DNA from: Pseudomonadota bacterium
GTDB taxonomy: Bacteria; Pseudomonadota; Alphaproteobacteria; Rhizobiales; Rhizobiaceae
Length of the DNA stretch: 52,373 nucleotides
Reading direction: 5' to 3'
NCBI GenBank assembly: GCA_023399465.1
Contig: JAEWPB010000090.1
Span: 1 to 52,373 of the forward strand
Below the pieces are notes generated by a model. That model searched no databases. It was given only the letters and a program-made list of their open reading frames with translations, and was not told where the DNA came from. This document shows, in pieces, positions 25,984-33,747 of the stretch (its first letter is position 1; every line of letters begins with the position of its first letter). The position numbers were made by a program, and so were the translations under genes.

Positions 25984-26751
25984 TTGAACCGCAGAAAACT
26001 GAAGGTAGCCCTTGTGACCGGCGGCGCCAGAAGAATAGGCCGGGCGATAGTCGAGGACCTCGCCCGCGAAGGCTTTGCCGTTGCAATCCACGCGCATGAA
26101 TCGATCGACGAGGCTGAAGATCTGGCGACGACGCTGCGCGAGCAGGGCGCTCGTGCGATCGCCGTTCGCTGCGACCTCAAGGACCCGCTCGCCTGCGGCA
26201 AGCTGCTGTCTGAGGCAGCGGAAAAACTCGGGGCGATCGACCTTTTGGTGAACAATGCCTCGGTGTTTCGATATGATTCCGTCGAGGCCTTCGACGAGCG
26301 CATATGGCAGGACCACTTCGACATCCATGTCAGGGCCCCGGCCATCCTGTCGTCGGCCTTCGCGCGGCAATTGCCCGAGGACTGCGGCGGGCTGATCGTC
26401 AACATCATCGACCAGCGCGTGCTTGCCCTCAATCCGCGCTTCTATTCCTACACGCTGTCGAAATCGGCACTGTGGACGGCGACACAGACGACGGCGCAGG
26501 CGCTCGCGCCCCGCATCCGGGTGAATGCCATAGGCCCCGGCCCGTCGATGCCGAGCAGCCGGCAGCGGCAGGAGGATTTCGAGGCGCAGGTCGCCGGCCT
26601 GATCCTCAAGGCCGGGCCGAAAACTGAGGAATTCGGTCGCACCGTCCGCTTTCTTTTTGACACGCCGTCGATCACGGGCCAGATGATCGCCCTCGACGGC
26701 GGCCAGCATCTGGCGTGGCAGACGCCGGATATTTTGGAGATTACGGAATGA
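25984..26751 (+). CDS. SDR oxidoreductase, pteridine reductase/FolM-like
   Basis: NAD(P)H-dependent short-chain dehydrogenase, 255 residues. The start is a TTG at 25984, seven bases after AAAAGG; the nearby ATG at 25968 is out of frame. The cofactor motif reads VTGGARRIG near residue 10, where an Arg takes the place of the usual SDR glycine pattern. This TG-x3-R-x-G form and NNASVFRYDS near 90 are typical of FolM/PTR1 pteridine reductases. The catalytic Tyr and Lys are in YSYTLSKSALW near 157. A dihydromonapterin or dihydrofolate reductase role is therefore likely but not proven. It overlaps uvrC by ATGA. Confidence 0.88.
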   Translation: MNRRKLKVALVTGGARRIGRAIVEDLAREGFAVAIHAHESIDEAEDLATTLREQGARAIAVRCDLKDPLACGKLLSEAAEKLGAIDLLVNNASVFRYDSVEAFDERIWQDHFDIHVRAPAILSSAFARQLPEDCGGLIVNIIDQRVLALNPRFYSYTLSKSALWTATQTTAQALAPRIRVNAIGPGPSMPSSRQRQEDFEAQVAGLILKAGPKTEEFGRTVRFLFDTPSITGQMIALDGGQHLAWQTPDILEITE

Positions 26752-28781
26752 ATGGGCAGAAGCTGCCGGATGGTGGCGTGCTCTATGACGAAACCGAAGA
26801 GGATGAAGACGAGGACGTCGCGTCCACAAGCGATGCCACCCGCCTTACCGCTTCGATCGACTGGAACGAGCAGTGGAAGAATGAAAGCGGACTGAAGGGC
26901 GCCGAGCTCATCGCCGAATTCGTCAAGCACCTGCCGAACAGCCCCGGCGTCTACCGCATGTTCGACGACGACGGCGACGTGCTCTATGTCGGCAAGGCGC
27001 GCAGCCTCAAGAAGCGGGTGACCAACTACGCCCAGGGACGCGGCCATTCCAATCGCATCACCCGGATGATCCGGGAAACGGCGAACATGGAGTTCGTCAC
27101 CACCCGCACTGAAACCGAAGCGCTGCTGCTCGAGGCCAACCTGATCAAGCGGCTGCGGCCGCGCTTCAACGTGCTGCTGCGCGACGACAAGTCGTTCCCC
27201 TACATTCTCGTGACCGGTGACGGCCGCGCCCCGGCGATCTTCAAGCATCGCGGCGCGCGCTCGCGCAAGGGCGACTATTTCGGCCCCTTCGCCTCGGCCA
27301 GCGCCGTCGGCCGTACCATCAACTCGCTGCAGCGCGCGTTCCTGATCCGCACCTGCACCGACAGCGTGTTCGAAACCCGCACCCGCCCCTGCCTGCTCTA
27401 CCAGATCAAGCGCTGTGCCGGCCCCTGCACCCATGAAGTCAGCGATGCCGACTATGGCGAACTGGTGCAGGAGGCCAAGGACTTCCTTTCCGGCAAGAGC
27501 CAGAACGTCAAGGCGGCGATCGCCAAGGCGATGGCCGATGCCGCCGAGGATCTCGATTTCGAGCGCGCAGCCGTCTACCGCGACCGCCTCGCCGCGCTCA
27601 GCCATGTCCAGAGCCACCAGGGCATCAATCCGGCAAGCGTGGAGGAGGCCGACGTCTTCGCCATCCATCACGAAGGCGGAATTTCCTGCATCCAGGTGTT
27701 CTTCTTCCGCACCGGCCAGAACTGGGGCAACCGCGCCTATTTCCCGAAGGCCGACCCATCGCTTTCCGGCGCAGAAATCCTTAATGCCTTTCTCGCCCAG
27801 TTCTATGACGACAAACCCTGCCCGCGGCAGATCCTGCTGTCCGAACAGATCGAGGAGTGCGACCTGCTGGCGGCCGCACTGACCGAACGCTCCGGCTACA
27901 AGGTGTCGCTCCTCGTGCCGCAGCGCGGCGAGAAGAAGGACCTGGTCGATCACGTGCTGGCCAATGCCCGCGAGGCGCACGGGCGCAAGCTTGCCGAGAC
28001 GGCGTCGCAATCCCGTCTGCTGCAGGGATTTGCCGAAACCTTCTCGCTTCCCTACGTGCCGCGTCGCATCGAGATCTACGACAACTCCCACATCATGGGC
28101 ACCAATGCCGTCGGCGGCATGGTGGTCGCCGGCCCCGAAGGCTTCGTCAAAGGCCAGTACCGCAAGTTCAACATCAAATCGACCGACATCACTCCCGGCG
28201 ACGATTTCGGCATGATGCGCGAGGTGATGACGCGCCGGTTCTCGCGCCTGCTGAAGGAGGAAGGCAAGCCGGACCGCTCGCAGGTCACAGCCGACGACGG
28301 CATCGATGCGCCCTTCCCCGCCTGGCCCGACGTGATCCTGATCGATGGCGGTCAGGGGCAGATGACCGCGGTCCGCGCCATCCTCGAGGAACTTGATATC
28401 ACCGACAGCGTCATCGCCATCGGCGTCGCCAAGGGCGTCGATCGTGACGCCGGCCGTGAACGCTTCTTCCCGCCGGGCAAGGAGAGCTTCACCCTGCCGC
28501 CGCGCGATCCGGTGCTCTATTTCATCCAGCGCCTGCGCGACGAAGCCCACCGTTTCGCCATCGGTTCGCATCGCGCGCGCCGCAAGAAGGAAATGGTGAA
28601 AAACCCGCTCGACGAGATTTCCGGCATCGGCCCGACGCGCAAGCGCGCCCTGCTGCAGCATTTCGGCACCGCCAAGGCCGTGTCCCGCGCCGGAATTTCC
28701 GATCTCATGGCCGTCGAGGGGATATCCGAGGCGGTGGCCAGGCTCGTCTACGACCACTTCCACGAAGACGCCGGCAAGTAA
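26748..28781 (+). CDS. uvrC: excinuclease ABC subunit C
   Basis: Makes both incisions flanking a DNA lesion in nucleotide excision repair, with UvrA and UvrB. 677 residues. An acidic N-terminal extension (DETEEDEDEDV near 18-28) precedes the GIY-YIG nuclease domain (about 65-145, NSPGVYRMFDDDGDVLYVGK). A UVR/UvrB-contact helix follows near 255-290, then the RNase H-like C-terminal nuclease with EIYDNSHIMG near 440 and ILIDGGQGQM near 530, and a double helix-hairpin-helix end (SGIGPTRKRALLQHFG and later VEGISEAVARLVY). Start overlaps the SDR stop (ATGA), indicating coupling. Complete and unremarkable. Confidence 0.97.
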   Translation: MNGQKLPDGGVLYDETEEDEDEDVASTSDATRLTASIDWNEQWKNESGLKGAELIAEFVKHLPNSPGVYRMFDDDGDVLYVGKARSLKKRVTNYAQGRGHSNRITRMIRETANMEFVTTRTETEALLLEANLIKRLRPRFNVLLRDDKSFPYILVTGDGRAPAIFKHRGARSRKGDYFGPFASASAVGRTINSLQRAFLIRTCTDSVFETRTRPCLLYQIKRCAGPCTHEVSDADYGELVQEAKDFLSGKSQNVKAAIAKAMADAAEDLDFERAAVYRDRLAALSHVQSHQGINPASVEEADVFAIHHEGGISCIQVFFFRTGQNWGNRAYFPKADPSLSGAEILNAFLAQFYDDKPCPRQILLSEQIEECDLLAAALTERSGYKVSLLVPQRGEKKDLVDHVLANAREAHGRKLAETASQSRLLQGFAETFSLPYVPRRIEIYDNSHIMGTNAVGGMVVAGPEGFVKGQYRKFNIKSTDITPGDDFGMMREVMTRRFSRLLKEEGKPDRSQVTADDGIDAPFPAWPDVILIDGGQGQMTAVRAILEELDITDSVIAIGVAKGVDRDAGRERFFPPGKESFTLPPRDPVLYFIQRLRDEAHRFAIGSHRARRKKEMVKNPLDEISGIGPTRKRALLQHFGTAKAVSRAGISDLMAVEGISEAVARLVYDHFHEDAGK

Positions 28782-28982
28782 TCATGTGCCGCCAGGCGTT
28801 CGCGCCCTGCGGTTGCGCGCAAGCCGGATGCGCAGATGCCTGTGGACTGCCGGGTATCTCGCAGGCCGGCTTCCCCGATCGGTCGGAATATTGGCGCAAT
28901 TAGCACCGAAAACACGAAATGCCGGTTGACGGCATCGTTACAAAGTTCTCATTTACGGGCAAATTGCAGAGAAACGGATTCC

Positions 28983-29570
28983 ATGGCTTCGCGCGCATAT
29001 AGCATACCCAACATCCTCACATACGCCCGCATTCTTGCGGTTCCGTTGATCGTCGTCTGCTTCTTTGTCGAGGGCAAGCTGCAGAGTTCGGACTTCGCCC
29101 GCTGGGCAGCGCTGTGGATCTTCATCATCGCCTCGATCACCGATTTCTTCGACGGCTATCTCGCGCGCATCTGGAACCAGACCTCGAACATCGGCCGGAT
29201 GCTCGACCCGATCGCCGACAAGCTGCTGGTCGCCTCGATCCTGCTGCTGGTCGCCGCCGACGGCACGATCGCCGGCTGGTCGCTGTGGGCCGCGATCATC
29301 ATTCTCTGTCGCGAGATCCTGGTCTCGGGCCTGCGCGAGTATCTTGCCGAACTGAAGGTCAGCGTTCCCGTCACCCGGATCGCCAAGTGGAAGACCACCG
29401 TGCAGATGGTGGCCATCGCCTTCCTTCTGGCCGGCCCTGCCGGCGACAAGATTCTGCCCTACACCACCGAAATCGGTATTGTGCTACTGTGGGTGGCTGC
29501 CCTTCTGACCATGTATACCGGCTACGACTATTTCCGCGCCGGACTGAAGCACATCGTGGACAACGAATGA
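28983..29570 (+). CDS. pgsA: CDP-diacylglycerol-glycerol-3-phosphate 3-phosphatidyltransferase
   Basis: Makes phosphatidylglycerophosphate, the precursor of phosphatidylglycerol and cardiolipin, in the inner membrane. 195 residues with about five hydrophobic segments. The family signature is complete near residues 57-87 (TDFFDGYLARI then GRMLDPIADK). The start at 28983 gives MASRAYSIPNILTYARI, the usual PgsA N-terminus; the frame is open far upstream without homology. It follows uvrC after 201 bp, a conserved bacterial pairing, and overlaps moaD. A shorter paralogue lies at 16854-17387. Confidence 0.93.
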   Translation: MASRAYSIPNILTYARILAVPLIVVCFFVEGKLQSSDFARWAALWIFIIASITDFFDGYLARIWNQTSNIGRMLDPIADKLLVASILLLVAADGTIAGWSLWAAIIILCREILVSGLREYLAELKVSVPVTRIAKWKTTVQMVAIAFLLAGPAGDKILPYTTEIGIVLLWVAALLTMYTGYDYFRAGLKHIVDNE

Positions 29571-29824
29571 TGACGCGCCTCGTCTATTTCGCATGGGTCA
29601 GGGAGAAGATCGGCAAGGCCGAGGAAGAGCTTTCCCTGCCTGACGACGTGACGAGCGTTGCCGACCTGCTCGCCTACCTGAAGACGCTGGGCGAGGAATA
29701 CGAGGCGGCACTGCAGTTTCCCAAGGCCATCCGCGTTGCCGTCAACCAGGAACATGTCGAGCATCACGAGCCGATTGCCGGCGCGCGGGAGATCGGCATC
29801 TTCCCGCCGATGACCGGGGGCTGA
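29567..29824 (+). CDS. moaD: molybdopterin synthase small (sulfur carrier) subunit
   Basis: Carries the thiocarboxylate sulfur used to make the dithiolene of molybdopterin. 85 residues with the ubiquitin-like fold size and the required C-terminal Gly-Gly (FPPMTGG). Two adjacent ATGs overlap the pgsA stop (ATGATGA), so the start is 29567 or 29570; the product differs by one Met. moaE follows 4 bp later, giving a two-subunit synthase unit attached to pgsA. Confidence 0.95.
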   Translation: MMTRLVYFAWVREKIGKAEEELSLPDDVTSVADLLAYLKTLGEEYEAALQFPKAIRVAVNQEHVEHHEPIAGAREIGIFPPMTGG

Positions 29825-29828
29825 CGCC

Positions 29829-30308
29829 ATGGCTCCCGGGCAGTCCGGCAAGGTTTCGCCCCTTATCCGGGTGCAGGCGGAGGATTTCGATCCCGCTGCC
29901 GAAACCGCCGCGCTGACGGCCGGGCGCACCGACATCGGCGCAGTCGTTTCCTTTGCCGGTCTTTGCCGCAGCGAGGACGGCACACTCTCGGCCCTCGAAC
30001 TCGAGCACTACCCCGGCATGGCCGAGGCGGAAATGACGCGGATCGCCACGCTCGCCATCGAGCGTTTCGATCTCCTCGGGCTGAGCGCCATCCATCGCTA
30101 CGGAAAGATCGCGCCCGGTGAGAATATCGTACTCGTCATCGCCGCAGCGCCCCATCGGCAGGCAGCCTTCGACGGCGCCGGTTTCGTGATGGACTACCTC
30201 AAGACATCCGCGCCCTTCTGGAAGAAGGAGCATCATAGCGACGGGACCTCGGGGGACTGGGTGGCAGCCAAGGATGCCGACGACCAGGCCCGCGACAAGT
30301 GGCGCTGA
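29829..30308 (+). CDS. moaE: molybdopterin synthase catalytic subunit
   Basis: Converts precursor Z (cPMP) to molybdopterin with sulfur from MoaD. 159 residues. Conserved regions are AVVSFAGLCRSE near 38, LELEHYPGMAE near 57, and the lysine-rich active-site loop DYLKTSAPFWKKE near 122, which includes the lysines equivalent to those that bind substrate in Escherichia coli MoaE. Starts 4 bp after moaD. Products probably serve molybdoenzymes such as the one at 20049-22175. No terminator is obvious before the convergent permease gene, 7 bp away. Confidence 0.95.
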   Translation: MAPGQSGKVSPLIRVQAEDFDPAAETAALTAGRTDIGAVVSFAGLCRSEDGTLSALELEHYPGMAEAEMTRIATLAIERFDLLGLSAIHRYGKIAPGENIVLVIAAAPHRQAAFDGAGFVMDYLKTSAPFWKKEHHSDGTSGDWVAAKDADDQARDKWR

Positions 30309-30315
30309 AGCCGCC

Positions 30316-31212
30316 TCACGGCACCGGACGTTCGCGGCGGCTGAGCACCAGAATGAATACCAGCAGCGAAAACATCACCAGGTCGCGCCAGATCATCGGC
30401 CCGTAGCCGCCCCACAGGCTTTCGGCAAAGCCGAGCGACGCGGCCCCGCCAGCCGAGCGCAAGGGATCGCCGTAACCGCCGATCGCCGCGATCATCAGCA
30501 CCTTCAGCCCGAACATGATGCCCGAGCCGAAATCCATGTTGCCATAGTAGGAGGTCGCAAGGATCCCGCAGACGGTGGCGACCAGCGCCGCCGCGCCATA
30601 GGCCAGCACGAAGATCCTGCCGGCGTCGGCGCCACAGAGTTCAGCCGCCAGCGGATCGTCGCACACGGCCCGCCATGACCGCCCCCACCGGCTCCGTCTC
30701 AGGAACTGCTGGCCCGCGATCACGAGCGCCACCATGATCAGGGTATTCATCAACTGGATCAGCGTCAGCGTGACGCGGTAGCCGCCCTCTGCCCAGAACT
30801 CGATCGGTTCGTTGAGGAAAGGCGGAAGCCACAGGCTTCGGGTATTGGATGCAAGGCGCGCGACTTCCATTAGCGTGATCAGAACGCCGAGCGATGCGAC
30901 GATGATCGCGTGGGGCGAGACGCGCACCAGCGGCCGCATCACATAGCGACCGAGCAACAGACCCGTCCCGGCGCCATAGATGGTCGCCATGGCCGCCCCG
31001 AACACCAATGCCGCCGGCAGGACCAGCCAAAGCCGGTTCCAGCCAACTACGGCGAACAGCACATACATCTGTCCAGAGAAGGCAAACAGTGCACCGTAAG
31101 CGATGTCAGGCCGCCTGGTCACGCCGAAGGCCAGCGCATAGCCGAAGGCAAGCGCGCCATAGAGTGCAGCGATCGGTATGGCGCTCAGCACTTGCTGGAG
31201 CAGGTATGCCAT
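30316..31212 (-). CDS. LivH-type branched-chain amino acid ABC permease, without partner genes
   Basis: Inner-membrane subunit of an ABC importer. 298 residues, about eight to nine hydrophobic segments. MAYLLQQVLSAIPIAALYGALAFGYALAFG is replaced here in quotation by its key parts: a LivH-like start with LQQ and GALAFGYAL, the cytoplasmic coupling loop with WRAVCDDPLAAELCGAD near 190, and IGGYGDPLRSAGGA near 255 (family pattern I-G-G-x-G). The ATG at 31212 is chosen on homology; a TTG at 31251 lies inside the putative operator. No ATPase, second permease or binding protein is adjacent, so it must work with subunits from elsewhere or be a relic. Divergent from the CGNR regulator. Confidence 0.87.
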   Translation of the reverse strand: MAYLLQQVLSAIPIAALYGALAFGYALAFGVTRRPDIAYGALFAFSGQMYVLFAVVGWNRLWLVLPAALVFGAAMATIYGAGTGLLLGRYVMRPLVRVSPHAIIVASLGVLITLMEVARLASNTRSLWLPPFLNEPIEFWAEGGYRVTLTLIQLMNTLIMVALVIAGQQFLRRSRWGRSWRAVCDDPLAAELCGADAGRIFVLAYGAAALVATVCGILATSYYGNMDFGSGIMFGLKVLMIAAIGGYGDPLRSAGGAASLGFAESLWGGYGPMIWRDLVMFSLLVFILVLSRRERPVP

Positions 31213-31235
31213 CTGAGCGGACTCCGGTTCTGTCG

Positions 31236-31275
31236 AAATAATAACTGTCAATATCGTTTTTACCAGTTATAATTT
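31236..31275. promoter_or_regulatory. 12-bp inverted repeat in the permease/CGNR divergent promoter
   Basis: Arms 31236-31247 (AAATAATAACTG) and 31264-31275 (CAGTTATAATTT) match at 11 of 12 positions with a 16-bp spacer. The left arm overlaps the -35 box and the right arm covers the -10 box of the CGNR promoter. A bound dimer would therefore block transcription. The divergent neighbour is a DNA-binding-type protein, so autoregulation is a natural hypothesis. Confidence 0.6.
31245..31273 (+). promoter_or_regulatory. sigma-70-type promoter of the CGNR gene
   Basis: A perfect -10 TATAAT at 31268-31273 and a -35 CTGTCA (4 of 6) at 31245-31250 are separated by 17 bp. The expected transcription start, six or seven bases past the -10 box, falls at 31279-31280, the A of the start codon, and no Shine-Dalgarno is present, so the mRNA may be leaderless. 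Confidence 0.55.
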
Positions 31276-31279
31276 CGCC

Positions 31280-31831
31280 ATGACTTTTGCCTGGACACCA
31301 CATCGTTTTGCCGGAGGCGCGCTGGCGCTCGATGTCGCCAACAGCGTCATCCTGCGTTCCGACCCGCATCGTCGCATAGACCGCTTCGAGGACGCGCGGC
31401 AGATCGACAGCTTCGCGGCTGCGGCAGCGACGCTCTCCGCCGAGCGTGCGCATATCGGGGTGCCTGCCCCGGTCGCGCCTGAAAACCGCGCAACCTTCCT
31501 CGCATTGCGCGAGGCGATCGACGGTTATTTCCGGGCGCGCGTGGCCGACAGCGCGGGCAATACCGACCTCGCCGCCCTCCTGGAGGCGATTGCCGCGACC
31601 TTGCGGCAGGGAAAGTCAAATGCTGCCCTTGACGTCGCAACGGCCCATTCGGCGCTCCGCCTCATCGCGATGCCCGATCCGGAACGGCTGAAGATCTGCG
31701 GCAACTGCGGCTGGCTGTTTCTGGATCGCAGCAAGAACAGGAGCCGCTTCTGGTGCGACATGGCAGTCTGCGGCAACCGGGTGAAGGCGAACAGGCACTA
31801 CCGGCGAAAAAAAGGCGAGACCGAGCCATGA
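31280..31831 (+). CDS. CGNR zinc-finger regulator (ABATE domain)
   Basis: 183 residues. The N-terminal two thirds (FAGGALALDVANSV near 10, then helical) match the ABATE/DUF1470 region that precedes CGNR zinc fingers, and the C-terminus has the finger itself: CGNCGWLFLDRSKN (about 139-152) followed by WCDMAVCGNRVKANRHYRR (about 156-176), with four metal-binding cysteines and the CGNR motif. The family is described as stress-related transcriptional regulators; targets are unknown. Divergent from the LivH-type permease gene by 67 bp that contain an inverted repeat, and overlapping the lipoprotein gene by ATGA, so those neighbours are its likely targets. No ribosome site precedes the ATG. Confidence 0.87.
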   Translation: MTFAWTPHRFAGGALALDVANSVILRSDPHRRIDRFEDARQIDSFAAAAATLSAERAHIGVPAPVAPENRATFLALREAIDGYFRARVADSAGNTDLAALLEAIAATLRQGKSNAALDVATAHSALRLIAMPDPERLKICGNCGWLFLDRSKNRSRFWCDMAVCGNRVKANRHYRRKKGETEP

Positions 31832-32337
31832 TCAAGCATATCATTGCCGCTACCGTGGTGACTGCCGCTACCGTTCTCAGCGGCTGCCAGCGCGAACAAA
31901 CCGACGGCCCGGTCGAACTTTCCGGCCGCATCTTCGTCTTCAACTACCGGATATCGACCGCAAGCTATCTCGTGACATTGAAAAAGACCGGCGAGATCCC
32001 GGAGGGCTCGAGCGCGGTCGCCGAGTTCGAGAACCCGATGGGCGGCGAGCCGCTGATCACGCGCGAGAAGATATTCCCTTTCTGGGACAAGATCACGCTC
32101 GAAAGCCCGGACCTGCACTGCGTCGTCAAGGACAGACCCTATGCCGTCACGGTCCGGCTGCTGGGGCCGGACGGAAAGGCGCTGCAGACGATAGGCACCA
32201 CGATCACCTCGAACCTCGACCAGTCGGTGCTGGCGGCAAAGCCGCTGGTGGTGGGGCCTGCCTATGAACGCAATCCAGAGGTCTTCAAGAAGGACGGCAA
32301 GGCCGACTATTCGGCCGATCCGCTGTGCCGGACATGA
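31828..32337 (+). CDS. predicted lipoprotein of unknown function
   Basis: 169 residues. Residues 1-19 form a signal peptide with a lipobox, LSGC, Cys20 being the acylation site. The mature part has a beta-strand-rich look (for example RIFVFNYRISTASYLVTL near 33), with two more cysteines (LHC and the terminal LCRT). No named domain is recognised. Its ATG overlaps the stop of the CGNR regulator gene, so the two are coupled. A bidirectional terminator follows. Function unknown; an envelope role linked to the regulator's signal is inference. Confidence 0.82.
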   Translation: MIKHIIAATVVTAATVLSGCQREQTDGPVELSGRIFVFNYRISTASYLVTLKKTGEIPEGSSAVAEFENPMGGEPLITREKIFPFWDKITLESPDLHCVVKDRPYAVTVRLLGPDGKALQTIGTTITSNLDQSVLAAKPLVVGPAYERNPEVFKKDGKADYSADPLCRT

Positions 32338-32338
32338 A

Positions 32339-32364
32339 AAAACCGGGGCGTTGGCCCCGGTTTT
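32339..32364. terminator. bidirectional terminator between lipoprotein gene and ndk
   Basis: A 10-bp perfect stem (32339-32348 with 32355-32364; AAAACCGGGG) and a 6-base loop. A TTTTTT run follows on the minus strand, and TTTT on the plus strand, between convergent genes. Confidence 0.9.
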
Positions 32365-32409
32365 CCAGAGTCATTTCAAGGATCTGCAGCCTTGGGCTGA
32401 CAGATCGAT

Positions 32410-32832
32410 TCAGCCGACGATTTCGGTGCCGGAGAACCAGTATGCGATTTCGATGGCAGCGGTTTCCGGAGCGTCGGAGCCGTGAACGGAGTTTTCGCCG
32501 ATCGAGAGAGCGTGAACCTTGCGGATGGTGCCTTCGTCGGCGTTTGCCGGGTTGGTGGCGCCCATGACTTCGCGGTTCTTGAGGATGGCGTTTTCGCCTT
32601 CGAGAACCTGAACGACGGTCGGGCCCGAGGTCATCGATTCAACCAGTTCGCCGAAGAAAGGACGATCCTTGTGAACAGCGTAAAAGCCTTCAGCTTCGCG
32701 CTTGCTCATCCAAACGCGCTTGGAAGCGACGACGCGCAGACCGGCGTCCTCGAGCATCGTGGTGATGGCGCCCGTGAGGTTGCGCTTGGTTGCGTCCGGC
32801 TTGATCATCGAAAACGTGCGTTCAATCGCCAT
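32410..32832 (-). CDS. ndk: nucleoside diphosphate kinase
   Basis: Balances nucleoside triphosphate pools by phosphate transfer through a histidine. 140 residues, the standard size. The catalytic His is in ENSVHGSDAPETA near 117, and the N-terminus MAIERTFSMIKPDATKRN is typical. An AAAGGA site lies seven bases before the ATG. Has its own terminator downstream. Confidence 0.98.
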   Translation of the reverse strand: MAIERTFSMIKPDATKRNLTGAITTMLEDAGLRVVASKRVWMSKREAEGFYAVHKDRPFFGELVESMTSGPTVVQVLEGENAILKNREVMGATNPANADEGTIRKVHALSIGENSVHGSDAPETAAIEIAYWFSGTEIVG

Positions 32833-32913
32833 TTTTCAGGTCCTTTGTCTATTCGGGAAAGTGGGCGGTGTTTACCTGCGTCACGCCCCGAAAACAAGGG
32901 GGAGCGCGAAGTT

Positions 32914-33603
32914 TCACGCCGCTGTCACACTACGCCCGCGCGCCTGATGGAGATCGAGGCAGCGCTCGAACCAGACCGATGCCGGATCGTCGACATCCAG
33001 GAACTCGATCCCGGAGGTGATGCGAAGCCATTGAAGGGCGCCGAACACGATGTAGTCGGCAAATAGCGGCGCAGACCCGCCAAGGAACGGTTGGTGCTTC
33101 AGCATGTGGCGTAGCGGCTCGAGTTTGGCCGGAAAGGCTGCGATTTCCGCCTGCCGTCCGGCCGCCAGGTCCTCAAGCCTCATGCCGAGCCTCTTCTCGC
33201 GGCTTGTACGAAAGTAACCGCGATCCTGCTCGTCAATCATATCGTGAATATTCTTGACGGCGATGCGCGTGATCGCGGGATGGAGGACCATTTGCGAATA
33301 GCCTTCGACGAAACGCGCGAGGGCCTTTCCACCCTCGCCGGCAAACAGCGTCGGGCGTTCCGGATAGGCTTCCTCAAGATGAAGAGCGATGGCGAAACTG
33401 TCCTTCACCAGTTGACCGCTATCGTTGAGCAGCGGGACAGTCGTGGTCGCACCGCCCTCGATTTCCGGGATCGCCGTAAAAGGCCGCGGCATCTCCACGA
33501 AGGAGAGACCCTTGTGGTCGAGCGCCATGACGACTTTCCAGCAGTGGGGCGAAAACGGCCGAGCCGGATCGACGCCGCAGAGTGAATAAAGGACGCGGTT
33601 CAT
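32914..33603 (-). CDS. glutathione S-transferase family protein
   Basis: 229 residues. Start at 33603 after AAGGAGA. The N-terminal thioredoxin-like domain (1-85) contains FSPHCWKVVMALDHKG near 18-33, a Ser-Pro-His-Cys segment at the usual active-site position, then TTVPLLND with the cis-proline near 55 and DSFAIALHLEE near 67. The C-terminal helical domain ends near 215. Substrate unknown. Divergent from the DinB-family gene across 144 bp that contain two short palindromes. Not adjacent to glutathione genes. Confidence 0.9.
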   Translation of the reverse strand: MNRVLYSLCGVDPARPFSPHCWKVVMALDHKGLSFVEMPRPFTAIPEIEGGATTTVPLLNDSGQLVKDSFAIALHLEEAYPERPTLFAGEGGKALARFVEGYSQMVLHPAITRIAVKNIHDMIDEQDRGYFRTSREKRLGMRLEDLAAGRQAEIAAFPAKLEPLRHMLKHQPFLGGSAPLFADYIVFGALQWLRITSGIEFLDVDDPASVWFERCLDLHQARGRSVTAA

Positions 33604-33654
33604 CGCATCTCCTTGCAGGTTCCTCGTGGTCGGCACATACGAGACAACCAGCCG

Positions 33655-33684
33655 GTGATAATCAAATCACGAATATTCATGAAT
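33655..33684. promoter_or_regulatory. paired palindromes between divergent GST and DinB-family genes
   Basis: GTGAT-N6-ATCAC at 33655-33670 and the perfect 10-bp palindrome ATTCATGAAT at 33675-33684 lie within 30 bp of each other in the 144-bp divergent gap. Either could bind a dimeric regulator of both genes. Experimental support is needed to rank them. Confidence 0.35.
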
Positions 33685-33747
33685 TCGGGGCTCGCCGGAT
33701 GGCGCATCGCGGCTCTACTATTCTCTTTTTTGGAGAAGTACTACGCC

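Noticed and set aside
26448..28763. 771-codon minus-strand frame opposite uvrC
   Set aside because: Antisense of conserved uvrC; no domain recognised.
33655..33670. CRP-like site GTGA...TCAC
   Set aside because: Spacer between half-sites is 8 rather than 6, so it does not fit CRP; kept only as a generic palindrome.
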